Source: Rhabdonatronobacter sediminivivens
GTDB lineage: Bacteria > Pseudomonadota > Alphaproteobacteria > Rhodobacterales > Rhodobacteraceae
Direction of reading: 5' to 3'
Assembly: GCF_013415485.1 (NCBI RefSeq)
Contig: NZ_JACBXS010000002.1
Coordinates: 109,643-173,642, forward strand
DNA length: 64,000 nucleotides
This document shows, piece after piece, positions 53,785 to 63,349 of the stretch (within the stretch, counting starts at the first letter, position 1; each line of letters opens with the position of its first letter). The position numbers were made by a program, and so were the translations under genes. The notes below the pieces were generated by a model. That model worked only from the letters and a program-made list of their open reading frames with translations, did not search any database and was not told the origin of the DNA.

Positions 53785-54714
53785 TCAATGCCCCCGCGCC
53801 ATCCGCCGATACCACCCCGTCAGCAGCATCGGCGTCAGATACATGGGGATCTGATAGACACCGATGAACAGCAGCAACACCTCTACCGCGCTGTCCGGCA
53901 ACACGCCCAGGAACAGCGCGATATTTCGATTGCCCGCCGTGATGCCCATGGCGGGCGCGGCCACGGGCGTGCGCTTGCGCGACAGCGCACTGACCCCGAT
54001 CTGCAGCGCCAGATTGGCGATCATGGCGACCGCCAGCGCTGCCCAGAATCCGCCGCCCCCCAGCAGCGCCGGCCCCACGGCTGACATCAGCGCCACCACC
54101 ACAACGCCAAGGGTAATCGCCGCCACCCCGTCGAGCGCCTTCTCGGTCTGCGCCCCGCCACGCACCACATCGCCCAGGCGCAACGCCAGCGCCACGCCGC
54201 CCGCCAGCAGGATCAGGACCAGCAACTCCGCCACCGCCCGGATCACCGCCGCGGGGCTGCCAAAGGCCGGAATGAACCAGAACACCGGCAAGGCGGTCAA
54301 TGGCAAGAGGGCGGTCCCCAGAACCAGCTGCCGCAAGGCAGGTGCCGGTGCAGCACCCGCCATGATTGCCAGATTCGGACTGCCGGTGATGGGCGCCGCC
54401 GCCAGCATCAGAACGACCCCCAGCGCCAGCGGATGCCCCAGCCAGCCCAATCCCGCAAACCCCGCGACAGCCAGGAACGGCAGCACCAACTGCAGCATCA
54501 GCACCGCACCAATGGCCCCCGGCATCCCGTCCAGCCCGGCGCGAACCCCTTCAGGCCCCAGCCGCAGCACCGCCAGAAACAGCAGCAGAACCACCATCGG
54601 CGCAATCAGGGGCCGCAACGCCAGCGCCAGATCGGGCAGGGCAATCCCCACCACCAGCCCGCCCACCAGCCAGACGCGCCCGTAGCGGGCACAAAGCCCC
54701 AGAACCCCGATCAC
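53785..54714 (-). CDS. BASS-superfamily-like membrane transporter
   Basis: A 309-residue integral membrane protein with about nine to ten helices, resembling bile-acid:sodium-symporter-type or arsenite-permease-like carriers (AAAPITGSPNLAIMAGA in the middle; MGITAGNRNIALFLGVLPDS near the C-terminus). Substrate is unknown. The GTG at 54714 follows AGGGGGCGGC and lies just outside repeat copy E; an ATG at 54741 would start inside the repeat and is less likely. Confidence 0.65.
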   Translation of the reverse strand: MIGVLGLCARYGRVWLVGGLVVGIALPDLALALRPLIAPMVVLLLFLAVLRLGPEGVRAGLDGMPGAIGAVLMLQLVLPFLAVAGFAGLGWLGHPLALGVVLMLAAAPITGSPNLAIMAGAAPAPALRQLVLGTALLPLTALPVFWFIPAFGSPAAVIRAVAELLVLILLAGGVALALRLGDVVRGGAQTEKALDGVAAITLGVVVVALMSAVGPALLGGGGFWAALAVAMIANLALQIGVSALSRKRTPVAAPAMGITAGNRNIALFLGVLPDSAVEVLLLFIGVYQIPMYLTPMLLTGWYRRMARGH

Positions 54715-54726
54715 GCCGCCCCCTGT

Positions 54727-54840
54727 TTCATCTTGCTGCAAACACTCTCAGGGGGTGAATGCGCGCAGGCGCAGAGGGGGCAGAATGCCCCCTTGACCGC
54801 ACGCATGTGCCAGAAGGCTTGCGCGCGGAACGCGCGCTCC
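54727..54840 (-). repeat. long intergenic repeat, copy E
   Basis: On the minus strand it reads GGAGCGCGCGTTCCGCGCGC, AAGCCTTCTGGCAC, GGGGGCATTCTGCCCCC hairpin, GCGCGCATTCACCCCC and GTGTTTGCAGCAAGATGAAA. It matches copy D along about 115 bases with few changes, and hairpin changes keep pairing. It lies between the MarR gene end and the transporter start. Confidence 0.78.
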
Positions 54841-54861
54841 GCGTCGCAACGCCAAACCGGA

Positions 54862-55398
54862 TCACAGGGCCGCAGCCGCCCGCGCGGCCTGGTCATAGGC
54901 GCCGGAAAGCGTGCGCAGCATTGCCGCCATGCGCGAGATATCCAGCGGGTCATGCCCCATCTGGCGCGCCGCACGGACCACCAGCGCCTCGCGGATCTCA
55001 CCATAGCGGGTGCAAAGCGCTGCCCCGGCCTCGGTGATCGACACCGTCTTTTCCTTGCCCTTGCGCCCCTGTTTCACCAGCCCGTGCCCCACCAGCTTGC
55101 GGATGGCATAATTGGCCAGATGCGTGTCCTCGATATTCAGCACCAGACAGATATCGGCCAGGGTCTTGGGCCGGGCGCGATGATGGACCAGATGCACGAT
55201 CAGCACCTCCAGCGGCGACAGGGCAGGGCCGCCCGCGGCCTCCATGCAGCGCACCATCCAGCGCTGAAAGGCATGGTTGGCCATGGTCAGGGCGAATTCC
55301 ACCTCGGAGAGCGCCGGCAACTCCGATTGCGCCAGATGGGCCGAACTGACGACCGGGCCGACCTCGGGCCGGGGCTTTGATGCGTTGCTCGGGGTCAT
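54862..55398 (-). CDS. MarR-type winged-helix regulator
   Basis: A 178-residue winged-helix regulator. The helix-turn-helix runs from ALSPLEVLIVHLV to NIEDTHLANYAIRKLVGHGL, with the wing at RKGKEKTVSITEAG. Its ATG at 55398 overlaps the dctM stop (ATGA), so it is the last gene of the dctP-dctQ-dctM-regulator operon. The position makes it the natural candidate to bind the inverted repeat between dctP and the oxoprolinase gene and to sense the transported compound (inference). Confidence 0.85.
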   Translation of the reverse strand: MTPSNASKPRPEVGPVVSSAHLAQSELPALSEVEFALTMANHAFQRWMVRCMEAAGGPALSPLEVLIVHLVHHRARPKTLADICLVLNIEDTHLANYAIRKLVGHGLVKQGRKGKEKTVSITEAGAALCTRYGEIREALVVRAARQMGHDPLDISRMAAMLRTLSGAYDQAARAAAAL

Positions 55399-56702
55399 CG
55401 GCTCAGCATTGTGCCGGGCAACCATAGGGCGATCTCCGGAAACAGGGCCAGAATGGCGGTGGCAAGGACAAGGATCAGGAAGAAGGGCAGCGCATAGCGC
55501 GCGATCTCGAAAATGCCGCGCCCGGTGATGGATTGCAGCACGAACAGGTTGAACCCCACGGGCGGCGTGATCTGGCTCATCTCCACCACCAGCACCAAAA
55601 AGATGCCGAACCAGATCGGATCAATCCCCGCCGCCAGCACCATGGGCAGGATCACGCTGGTGGTCAGCACCACGATCGAGATCCCGTCCAGAAAGAACCC
55701 CAGCACGATGAAGAACACCAGCAGCGCCGACAGCAGCGCGAATTGCGAATAGCCCTGCTCGCCGATCCAGGCGGCCAGCAGGCGCGGGATGCCGGTGAAG
55801 CCCATGGCCACGGTCAGGAATGACGCCCCCGCCAGGATGAAGGCGATCATGCAGGCGGTGATGGCCGAGCCGCGCAGACTGGCGACAAAGCTTGCCCGGT
55901 CCAGCCCCCCCGACAGCCCCGAAATCAGCAGCGCCCCCACAACGCCCACCACCGCCGCCTCGGTCGGCGAGGCAAGGCCCGCATAGATGGACCCGATCAC
56001 CGCCACAATCAGCAGCACCGTCGGCATCAGCAGCGCCAGCGCGCGCATCCGCTCGCGCAGGCTGGGCTTTTCGGGCGGGGGCGGCATGGCATCGCGGTTG
56101 ATCAGCGACCAGATCATCACATAGCCCGCGAACAGCGCCGCCAGCATCAGCCCCGGCAGGATCCCCGCCAGGAACAGCCGCGCGATGCTCTGGTCCGCCG
56201 CCGCGCCATAGACGATCAGGATGATCGAGGGCGGGATCAGAAAGCCGAAGGTGCCCGCGCCCGCCAGCGTGCCGATGGCGATGCGCGGATCATAGCCGCG
56301 CGCGCGCAGTTCGGGCAGGGACATCTTGCCCACCGTCGCCGTTGTCGCCGCCGAGGATCCGGACACGGCGGCGAACAGCGCGCAGCCCATGATGTTGACG
56401 TGCAGCAAGCCCCCGGGCAGGCGCCGGGTGAAGGGCGCAAGCCCGGTGAACATGTCCGATGACAGCCGGGATCGGAACAGGATCTCGCCCATCCAGATGA
56501 ACATGGGCAGCGCCGTCAGGTCCCAGACATTGAGCGACCCCCACATCCGCGTGGCCAGCACCGTTCCGGCGGGGGCGGGTGAGGCCAGTTCCATCGCCAC
56601 CAGCCCCACGGCCAGCAGCGCAAACCCCACCCACAGTCCCATCAGCAGGAACCCGAAAAGCGTGATCACCAGGATGATCGACAGGAGTGTCAGGTCCATC
56701 AC
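55395..56702 (-). CDS. dctM: TRAP transporter large permease (DctM family)
   Basis: A 435-residue membrane protein with about twelve helices, the translocation subunit of a TRAP system. Typical blocks include GCALFAAVSGSSAATTATVGKMSLPEL, IPPSIILIVYGAAADQS, SPTEAAVVGVVGALL and ITPPVGFNLFVLQ. It overlaps dctQ and the regulator gene by four bases each. The driving force is a sodium or proton gradient by family. Confidence 0.95.
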   Translation of the reverse strand: MMDLTLLSIILVITLFGFLLMGLWVGFALLAVGLVAMELASPAPAGTVLATRMWGSLNVWDLTALPMFIWMGEILFRSRLSSDMFTGLAPFTRRLPGGLLHVNIMGCALFAAVSGSSAATTATVGKMSLPELRARGYDPRIAIGTLAGAGTFGFLIPPSIILIVYGAAADQSIARLFLAGILPGLMLAALFAGYVMIWSLINRDAMPPPPEKPSLRERMRALALLMPTVLLIVAVIGSIYAGLASPTEAAVVGVVGALLISGLSGGLDRASFVASLRGSAITACMIAFILAGASFLTVAMGFTGIPRLLAAWIGEQGYSQFALLSALLVFFIVLGFFLDGISIVVLTTSVILPMVLAAGIDPIWFGIFLVLVVEMSQITPPVGFNLFVLQSITGRGIFEIARYALPFFLILVLATAILALFPEIALWLPGTMLSR

Positions 56703-57253
56703 TTCGCCCCTTCGGATTCGCGGCGTTTCTCTTCGGCCCTGAAGGCCGGGTCGCCGCGCAGGGCGGTGATCAGTTCATCCAGAAGGGCCAGGCAGAAGAT
56801 GACAAAGCCCGTGGTCATCACCGCCTGCGGGATCCACAGCGGAATGCGCAGCAGCCCGTAAGACACCCGCCCCATGGTATAGGTGTCCAGCATCCGCAGC
56901 CCGATATGCCAGGTGGCAAACACCGCAAGCCCCAGACCGGCGGCCAGCACCAGCACCGTCAGCGCCCGGTTCACTGCCGGTCCCACCAGCCGCAACAGCA
57001 ACGTCACCCGCACATGCCCCGCCGCGCGCAGCGTGTAGGGCAGCGCCAGCGACGAGGACGCCACGAACAGGAACCCGCCGATTTCCGCCAGCGACGGCAC
57101 CGCAATGCCCAGGCGGCTGAACCCCAGCAGGATCAGGCCCCGGTCCAGCATCCGGCCCGTGACCTGGATCAGCACCAGCGTTGCAATGGCGATCATCGCC
57201 AGGCACGCCCCCACCAGGGCTGCGCCATAGATCGTGTCCAGAACCCTGCGCAT
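56699..57253 (-). CDS. dctQ: TRAP transporter small permease (DctQ family)
   Basis: A 184-residue protein with four hydrophobic helices (for example GACLAMIAIATLVLIQVTG and MTTGFVIFCLALLDEL), the small subunit pairing with DctM. EIGGFLFVASSSLALPYTLRA is typical. It lies 71 bases after dctP across a stem-loop. Confidence 0.92.
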   Translation of the reverse strand: MRRVLDTIYGAALVGACLAMIAIATLVLIQVTGRMLDRGLILLGFSRLGIAVPSLAEIGGFLFVASSSLALPYTLRAAGHVRVTLLLRLVGPAVNRALTVLVLAAGLGLAVFATWHIGLRMLDTYTMGRVSYGLLRIPLWIPQAVMTTGFVIFCLALLDELITALRGDPAFRAEEKRRESEGAK

Positions 57254-57291
57254 GAAGGCTCCTCCGCATGGATATGCAGGTGAAAGGAAAT

Positions 57292-57316
57292 CGGGCGGGA
57301 CCGATGGCCCCGCCCG
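57292..57316 (-). terminator. stem-loop between dctP and dctQ
   Basis: CGGGCGGG and CCCGCCCG pair (8 bp, 9-base loop) just after the dctP stop on the transcribed strand, followed by GATTTCCTTTC. It resembles a leaky terminator or 3'-stabilising hairpin that would keep binding-protein mRNA above permease mRNA, as in many solute-binding-protein operons. Confidence 0.6.
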
Positions 57317-57324
57317 TGATGCGC

Positions 57325-58308
57325 TCAGCGCAGGTCGTTGTAGGCATCCACCACGGCCTGTCCGGCATCACCGGCCTCTTCCAGCCATTCGGCGGTCATG
57401 GTGCCGCCGATCTCGGTCAGGCGTTCGGCCAGCGCGTCCGAAGGCTCCATGATCTCCATGCCGCCATCGGCCAGGGCGGCGATCTTTTCCTCGGTCTCGG
57501 CCATGGACATGCGCCAGCCGCGCTCCTCGGCGGCGGCGGCGGCGGTCATCAGGGCCTCCTGCGCCTCATCCGACAGGCCCTGCAGGGCCGAGCTGTTGAT
57601 CAGCACGATATTCTTGGGCAGCCAGGCCTGCGTGTCGATGTAATGGGAGGTGAAATCCCAGGCGCGCGCATTCGCCCCGGTGGAGGGCGAGGTGATCATC
57701 GCCTCGACCCGTCCGGTGGAAAAGGCGGTGGGAATGTCGCTTTCCTCGACCTGCGTAGGCACGGCGCCCAGCAACTCGGCCAGCCGCTCGGTCGCCACGT
57801 TATAGGCGCGGAAGCTCAGCCCCTCCATTTCGCTGGGGTGGGTCACCGGCTGGCGCAGATACAGGCTCTGGCCCGGCCAGGGCACGGCAAACAGCACGCT
57901 CAGCCCCTCTGCCGCCAGCTTCTCCTCGACCGCGGGGCGTGACGCCTCCCACAGGGCGGCGGCATCGTCATAGCTGGCAGCCAGGAAGGGGATCGAATCG
58001 ATGCCGAAAATCGGGTCTTCGTTGGCCAGCCGCGACAGCAGGATCTCGCCCAGCGGGACCACGCCCTGACGCACCACATCCTTGATTTCGGCATGGCCGA
58101 AGAGGGAATTGGCCGAATGCACGGTGATGTTGATCTCGCCATCGGTGGCTTCGCGCACATCATCGGCAAATTGCATGATGTTCTGGGTGTGAAAGATGCC
58201 ATCGCCATAGGGTGTGGGCATGTCCCAGTTCTGGACCTGCGCTGCGGCGGGCATGGCGACAAGCGCCAGCGCGGCACCGAACAGGCTGTGTTTGGCGGGA
58301 ATGGTCAT
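57325..58308 (-). CDS. dctP: TRAP transporter solute-binding protein (DctP family)
   Basis: A 327-residue periplasmic protein. The signal peptide ends about residue 23 ([15 protein letters not shown]). The mature protein has the DctP pattern [24 protein letters not shown] near residue 48 and the specificity region [22 protein letters not shown], whose Arg usually pairs with a carboxylate. A carboxylate substrate is therefore likely; with the divergent oxoprolinase, 5-oxoproline or a related lactam acid is a reasonable guess. The ATG at 58308 lies past a GGGAG. Confidence 0.93.
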   Translation of the reverse strand: MTIPAKHSLFGAALALVAMPAAAQVQNWDMPTPYGDGIFHTQNIMQFADDVREATDGEINITVHSANSLFGHAEIKDVVRQGVVPLGEILLSRLANEDPIFGIDSIPFLAASYDDAAALWEASRPAVEEKLAAEGLSVLFAVPWPGQSLYLRQPVTHPSEMEGLSFRAYNVATERLAELLGAVPTQVEESDIPTAFSTGRVEAMITSPSTGANARAWDFTSHYIDTQAWLPKNIVLINSSALQGLSDEAQEALMTAAAAAEERGWRMSMAETEEKIAALADGGMEIMEPSDALAERLTEIGGTMTAEWLEEAGDAGQAVVDAYNDLR

Positions 58309-58383
58309 ATGCGTAGTCTCCCTGTCTGTGCCCGGTCTGCTGCGGGCGTTTGCGCAACGAAGCTGCCGCTGCGTCATTCAGAG

Positions 58384-58410
58384 GTTGACACACGTTTTCA
58401 ATTTGTCAAC
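58384..58410. promoter_or_regulatory. inverted-repeat operator between dctP and the oxoprolinase gene
   Basis: GTTGACA (58384-58390) and TGTCAAC (58404-58410) form a perfect 7-bp inverted repeat, half-site centres 20 bp apart (two helical turns). It sits in the 147-bp divergent region, the AT-richest part nearby. TTGACA may also serve as a -35. A dimeric regulator could control both directions. Confidence 0.6.
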
Positions 58411-58455
58411 GATTTATCAGTGACGGGCGGTCGGCGCCTGCAGCAGGAGGGAAAG

Positions 58456-61400
58456 ATGTCCGAAAACGCAGCGCGCTGGGATTTCTGGATCGACCGTGGT
58501 GGCACCTTTACCGATGTGGTCGGCCGGGCGCCGGATGGGGCGGTACATCCGCTCAAGCTGTTGTCGGACAACCCCGAAGCCTATGAAGATGCAGCGATCG
58601 AAGGGATCCGGCGGCTGCTGGGCGGGCAGATAGACCCGGCCCGCATCGGCAGGGTGAAAATGGGCACCACCGTGGCCACCAACGCGCTGCTGGAGCGCAA
58701 GGGCGACCGCACGGCGCTGCTGATCACCCGCGGCTTCCGCGATGCACTGCGAATCGCCTATCAGGCCCGGCCCGATATCTTCGCCAAGGAGATCCTCCTG
58801 CCCGAACAGCTCTATGAGCGGGTGATCGAGGTTGACGAGCGCCTGCACGCCGATGGATCGGTCGAACGCCCTCTGGCGCCTGAGGCCGTGACACAGGCGC
58901 TGGAGGAGGTGAAGGCCGAAGGGATCGACGCGCTGGCCATCGTGCTGATGCATGCCTGGAAGAACCCTGCGCATGAAGTCGCGCTGGCAGACGCGGTGCG
59001 CGCCATGGGTTTCGGCCAGGTCTCGGTCAGCCATGAGGTCTCGCCGCTCATCAAGCTGGTCGGGCGCGGCGATACCACGGTGGTGGATGCCTATCTCTCG
59101 CCCATCCTGCGCCGCTATGTGGCCCGCGTCGCCGATGCCCTGGGCGCGACCCCGGCGGGCGAAGCGGGGCCGACGCTGCAATTCATGATGTCCTCGGGCG
59201 GGATGACGGCGGCCGAGGCGTTCCAGGGCAAGGACGCGATCCTGTCAGGCCCCGCAGGCGGCGTGGTCGGCATGGTGGAAACCGCGCGCCACGCCGGGTT
59301 CGACCGGGTGATCGGCTTTGACATGGGCGGAACCAGCACCGATGTCGCCCATTGCGCGGGCGACTATGAACGCGCCTTTGATACCGAGGTTGCAGGCGTG
59401 CGCATCCGTGCGCCGATGATGCGCATCCATACGGTTGCGGCCGGCGGCGGGTCCATCCTGCATGCTGAACCGGGCCGCTTTCGCGTCGGCCCCGATTCGG
59501 CAGGGGCGGACCCCGGCCCCGCAGCCTACCGCCGTGGCGGGCCGCTGACAGTGACCGATGCCAACGTCATGCTGGGCAAGCTGCAACCGGACCTGTTCCC
59601 GGCGATCTTTGGCCCCGGTCAGGACCTGCCGCTGGACCGTGACACCGTGGCCGCCCGCTTTGCGGAAATCGCCGAGGCCGAGGGCAAGGCACCTGAGGAG
59701 GTGGCCGAGGGCTTCCTGCAGATCGCGGTCGAAAACATGGCCAATGCGATCAAGAAGATCAGCGTTCAGCGCGGCTATGACGTGACGCGCTACCTGCTCA
59801 ACAGCTTTGGCGGGGCAGGGGGGCAGCATGCCTGTCTGGTGGCCGATGCGCTGGGCATGGATTCGGTGCTGATCCATCCGCTTTCGGGGCTCCTGTCGGC
59901 CTATGGGATCGGCCTGGCGCGGGTCGAAGCCAGCCGCCAGCAGGGCCTTGTGCAGCGGTTGGCGCCCGAAAACGCGAGCGCAATCGACGCCGCGCTGGAC
60001 GCGCTGGCCGCGCAGGTGGCCGATGACTTGGCCGCCCAGGGCGTGCGCGACACCCGCAGCCGCCGCCTGCTGCATCTGCGCTATGACGGCACCGACACCG
60101 CGCTGCAAATCCCCTATGACGGCGACCAAGGCGCCGCCCGCGCTGCGTTCGAGGCCGCGCACAAGGCGCAATTCGGCTTCACCAGCCCCGAAGCCCCCGT
60201 GGTGGTCGAGGCGGTGGAGGTCGAAGGCACCGAAACCCGCGCCGACACGGCCACCGATGCCGCACCACCCACCGACACGCGCGACGCCCACAGCGACACC
60301 ACACGCCGCCTCTGGTCTGGCGGGGGCTGGCATGACGCCGCCATCTTCCGGCGTGAGGGGCTGACCCCCGGCGACACCATCCGCGGCCCCGCGCTCATCA
60401 TCGAGGCCAACCAGACCATCGTCGTCGAACCGGGCTGGAGCGCCACGCTCACCCCCGCCGATCATGTGCTGATGACCCGGCATGAGGCCCAGTCCCGCCG
60501 CAGCGCCGCAGGCACGACCGAGGCGGACCCGATCCTGCTGGAGGTCTTCAACAACCTGTTCATGAACATCGCCGAACAGATGGGCGTGGCGCTTCAGAAC
60601 ACGGCGCATTCGGTCAACATCAAGGAACGGCTGGATTTCTCCTGCGCGGTGTTCGATGCCGAGGGCGCGCTGGTGGCCAATGCGCCGCATATGCCGGTGC
60701 ATCTGGGGTCCATGGACCGCAGCGTGGAAACCGTGATCCGCCTGAACCCGGACCCGCGCCCGGGCGATGTGTTCGCCCTGAACGCGCCCTATAATGGCGG
60801 CACGCATCTGCCCGATATCACCGTCGTCTCGCCGGTGTTTGACGACGCGGGCGCGCAGGTCCTGTTCTGGGTCGCCGCGCGCGGGCATCACGCCGATGTG
60901 GGCGGCACCGCGCCGGGGTCGATGACGCCTCTGGCAACGACCGTGGACGAGGAAGGCGTCCTGATCGACAATTTCAAGCTGGTCGAGGGCGGCCGCTTCC
61001 GCGAGGACGCCTTGCGCCGCGTCCTGACCGATCACCCATATCCCTGCCGCAACCCGGACCAGAACGTGGCCGACCTCAAGGCGCAGGTGGCCGCCAATGA
61101 ACGCGGCGCGGCGGAACTGCGCCGGATCGTGGACGAATTCGGTCTGGAGGTGGTGCAGGCCTATATGGGCCACGTTCAGGACAATGCCGCCGAAGAAGTC
61201 CGCCGCCTGCTGGGCAAGCTGGAGGATTGCAGCTACGAATACCCCACCGACACCGGGCAGGTGATCCGCGTGGCCATCACCGTGGACCGCGAGGCGCGCA
61301 CCGCCACGGTGGATTTCACCGGCACCTCGGACGCGCAGGAAAACAATTTCAACGCGCCCGAACCCGTGACCCGCGCCGCCGTGCTCTATTGCTTCCGGGT

Positions 61401-62070
61401 GATGGTGGAATCCCCGATCCCCATGAACGCGGGCTGCCTGCGGCCCATCCGCATCATCGTGCCCAAGGGCTCGATGCTAGCCCCCGAATACCCCCGCGCG
61501 GTGGTGGCCGGGAATGTGGAAACCAGCCAGCACGTCACCAACGCCATCTTCGGCGCGCTGGGTGCCATTGCCAACAGTCAGGGCACCATGAACAACCTGA
61601 CCTTCGGCAATGACCGGCATCAGTATTATGAAACCATCTGCTCGGGCTCTCCCGCCGGGCGGATGAATGACGGGCGGGGGTTTCATGGCACCTCGGGCGT
61701 GCATGTGCATATGACCAACTCACGCCTGACCGACCCGGAGGTGCTGGAACTGCGCTTTCCGGTGATGCTGGAGGACTTCGCCCTTCGGTCCGGCTCAGGC
61801 GGGCAGGGGGCGTTCCGGGCCGGGGACGGGACCACCCGCACCCTGCGGTTCCTGGAGCGGATGGATTGCGCGATCCTGTCCTCGCACCGCAGCCGCGCAC
61901 CCCAGGGCGTGGCCGGCGGCGGCGCCGGAGAACCCGGCCGGACCGAGGTTCGCCGCAAGAATGGCCGCACCGAACTGCTGAACGCCTGCGACCAGACCGT
62001 GCTGGAGGCCGGTGAAGCCGTAACCATCATCACCCCCACAGCTGGCGGTTTCGGCACCCAGGGTGGCTGA
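58456..62070 (+). CDS. fused 5-oxoprolinase / hydantoinase A-B protein
   Basis: A 1204-residue ATP-dependent oxoprolinase-type enzyme with the HyuA and HyuB halves joined. HyuA (about 1-685) has the nucleotide-binding start [40 protein letters not shown] and [13 protein letters not shown]. HyuB (about 690-1204) starts [20 protein letters not shown] and includes [12 protein letters not shown] and [12 protein letters not shown]. Eukaryote-like OPLAH proteins have the same fusion and open 5-oxoproline to glutamate; hydantoin or N-methylhydantoin are alternatives. AGGAGG precedes the ATG. Its divergent TRAP system likely imports the substrate. Confidence 0.93.
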   Translation: MSENAARWDFWIDRGGTFTDVVGRAPDGAVHPLKLLSDNPEAYEDAAIEGIRRLLGGQIDPARIGRVKMGTTVATNALLERKGDRTALLITRGFRDALRIAYQARPDIFAKEILLPEQLYERVIEVDERLHADGSVERPLAPEAVTQALEEVKAEGIDALAIVLMHAWKNPAHEVALADAVRAMGFGQVSVSHEVSPLIKLVGRGDTTVVDAYLSPILRRYVARVADALGATPAGEAGPTLQFMMSSGGMTAAEAFQGKDAILSGPAGGVVGMVETARHAGFDRVIGFDMGGTSTDVAHCAGDYERAFDTEVAGVRIRAPMMRIHTVAAGGGSILHAEPGRFRVGPDSAGADPGPAAYRRGGPLTVTDANVMLGKLQPDLFPAIFGPGQDLPLDRDTVAARFAEIAEAEGKAPEEVAEGFLQIAVENMANAIKKISVQRGYDVTRYLLNSFGGAGGQHACLVADALGMDSVLIHPLSGLLSAYGIGLARVEASRQQGLVQRLAPENASAIDAALDALAAQVADDLAAQGVRDTRSRRLLHLRYDGTDTALQIPYDGDQGAARAAFEAAHKAQFGFTSPEAPVVVEAVEVEGTETRADTATDAAPPTDTRDAHSDTTRRLWSGGGWHDAAIFRREGLTPGDTIRGPALIIEANQTIVVEPGWSATLTPADHVLMTRHEAQSRRSAAGTTEADPILLEVFNNLFMNIAEQMGVALQNTAHSVNIKERLDFSCAVFDAEGALVANAPHMPVHLGSMDRSVETVIRLNPDPRPGDVFALNAPYNGGTHLPDITVVSPVFDDAGAQVLFWVAARGHHADVGGTAPGSMTPLATTVDEEGVLIDNFKLVEGGRFREDALRRVLTDHPYPCRNPDQNVADLKAQVAANERGAAELRRIVDEFGLEVVQAYMGHVQDNAAEEVRRLLGKLEDCSYEYPTDTGQVIRVAITVDREARTATVDFTGTSDAQENNFNAPEPVTRAAVLYCFRVMVESPIPMNAGCLRPIRIIVPKGSMLAPEYPRAVVAGNVETSQHVTNAIFGALGAIANSQGTMNNLTFGNDRHQYYETICSGSPAGRMNDGRGFHGTSGVHVHMTNSRLTDPEVLELRFPVMLEDFALRSGSGGQGAFRAGDGTTRTLRFLERMDCAILSSHRSRAPQGVAGGGAGEPGRTEVRRKNGRTELLNACDQTVLEAGEAVTIITPTAGGFGTQGG

Positions 62071-62294
62071 GACGAGCGCCGCCCCCGGCGCAAGGAGCAG
62101 CCCCGGGGGCACAGGCAGAGGTCCCGCCTCGAGCCCTTGAGGCAGGGTCTTCGGCGGTTTCGCAGCCCCGGTTGTCGGAGCGGAGCGCCAACACGGCAAA
62201 CGCGCTTCCACAAGGGGCAGAGGCGCGCTACCCTGTGCGCGGCGCAGCAGGGATGCGGCGCCGCGCCCGGGAGATATGCAGCGCAGGGACCGCC

Positions 62295-62573
62295 ATGAAC
62301 CAGCCATCCGATCCGATGCCGCCCCCACAGCGGGACGAATTGCTCTTGCGACTGGTCTACATGATCCTGCTTGCCATGATGATCAGCCTTGCCCAATCGA
62401 TCCTTTTCGCCATCGGCGTGGTGCAATTCGTGATCCTGCTCGTCAACAACCGCGAACCCAACGAGCGTTTGGCCGATTTCGGATGCATGGTCGGCGCCTG
62501 GGTCGCCAAGGCCGCGCGCTATCTGAGCATCGCCACCGATGCCAAACCCTGGCCCTGGCGCGATATGGACTGA
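62295..62573 (+). CDS. DUF4389 small membrane protein
   Basis: A 92-residue protein with one long hydrophobic segment (VYMILLAMMISLAQSILFAIGVVQFVILLV) after an acidic/proline start, then NREPNERLADFG and a C-terminal KPWPWRDMD. This matches DUF4389, a family of unknown role. The preceding 224-bp gap shows no gene. It is 99 bases upstream of tRNA-Ser. Confidence 0.8.
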   Translation: MNQPSDPMPPPQRDELLLRLVYMILLAMMISLAQSILFAIGVVQFVILLVNNREPNERLADFGCMVGAWVAKAARYLSIATDAKPWPWRDMD

Positions 62574-62672
62574 ACCGCGATCCATCAGAGAATGCCCTTG
62601 AACGCGCCCAAGGCGGACGCTAAGCACACGGGCAGGTCAGGGTGCGGACGTCAGCCCGCGGCTGGCCGCTGC

Positions 62673-62760
62673 GGAAGGGTGGCAGAGTGGTCGATTGCAC
62701 CGGTCTTGAAAACCGGCGACCTGCAAGGGTCCGTGGGTTCGAATCCCACCCCTTCCGCCA
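62673..62760 (+). tRNA. tRNA-Ser (anticodon TGA)
   Basis: The cloverleaf is complete: acceptor GGAAGGG with CCCTTCC, D-arm with GGCAGAGTGGTCGATTGCAC, anticodon stem CCGGT/ACCGG around CTTGAAA (anticodon TGA at 62707-62709), a long class-II variable arm, T-arm GTGGG-TTCGAAT-CCCAC, discriminator G and an encoded CCA. Confidence 0.97.
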
Positions 62761-63349
62761 TACATGCTAATTAAAATCTTGTTTTTATTGATAAAGCCGA
62801 AAATAAGACCCCCACGACATCCCCCACATCGACAAGGCTTGCCCCGGAATATGCCGGAAGCAAAAGCCGCGCCATCTTGTAACGCGCAACGAACATGTCC
62901 CAGATCGAGGAGTGGCCGGGGATTTGTGGGAATACGTGCGTAAAGCCGGGATTTGGCGGTAATTCAACGCGTTGCGACGTGGATGGGATCGGCGGACGAG
63001 GTGCTCGCCCTCCGGAAAGTGGGACATTTTGAACAATTCTAAGTGGCCTGAGCGCGGAGGCGAGGTGAGAGAGTCGTCGCGGCTTCAATCGTTCAAGGCA
63101 CTGTGAATGCGTATGAAATCCCCGATTACAGGGCCTCTCTGGGGTGGCGTCGGTTGGCGCTGACATGGAAATTTTCTTCCACCTTTTCCACCCTGTTCCT
63201 AGTTTCGTAATATCAATGACTTACGGGCCACTCCGCCTTGAAGCGATGCAAATCCGTGGCGCGGCCTCAGCTATGCGTCGAACGCATAGCTGAGGCCGGT
63301 GAACGCGGGTGGCGTCGTCCGAGCGTACGCGCGCCCCAGCCGCCCCCGC
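62761..63349. other. 589-bp stretch without a convincing gene, next to tRNA-Ser
   Basis: This region is richer in AT than the rest (for example around 62763-62815 and 63168-63225). The longest frame, minus strand 62771-63166 (131 residues, WDMFVARYKMARLLLPAYSG near its end), has no recognisable domain or good start. No integrase, transposase or copy of the tRNA 3' end was found. Its position and composition fit an old integration scar. It contains the palindrome at 63262-63298. Confidence 0.5.
63262..63298. repeat. perfect 17-bp inverted repeat
   Basis: CGGCCTCAGCTATGCGT, loop CGA, then ACGCATAGCTGAGGCCG. All 17 pairs match. It lies 51 bases past the stop of the minus-strand hypothetical gene and lacks a T-run, so it may be a terminator, a protein-binding site or a recombination site. 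Confidence 0.8.

Noticed and set aside
62771..63166. A 131-codon minus-strand frame after tRNA-Ser as a possible integrase remnant
   Set aside because: No integrase motif (Arg...His-x-x-Arg...Tyr), no good start and no family resemblance. It is kept only as part of the described gap.
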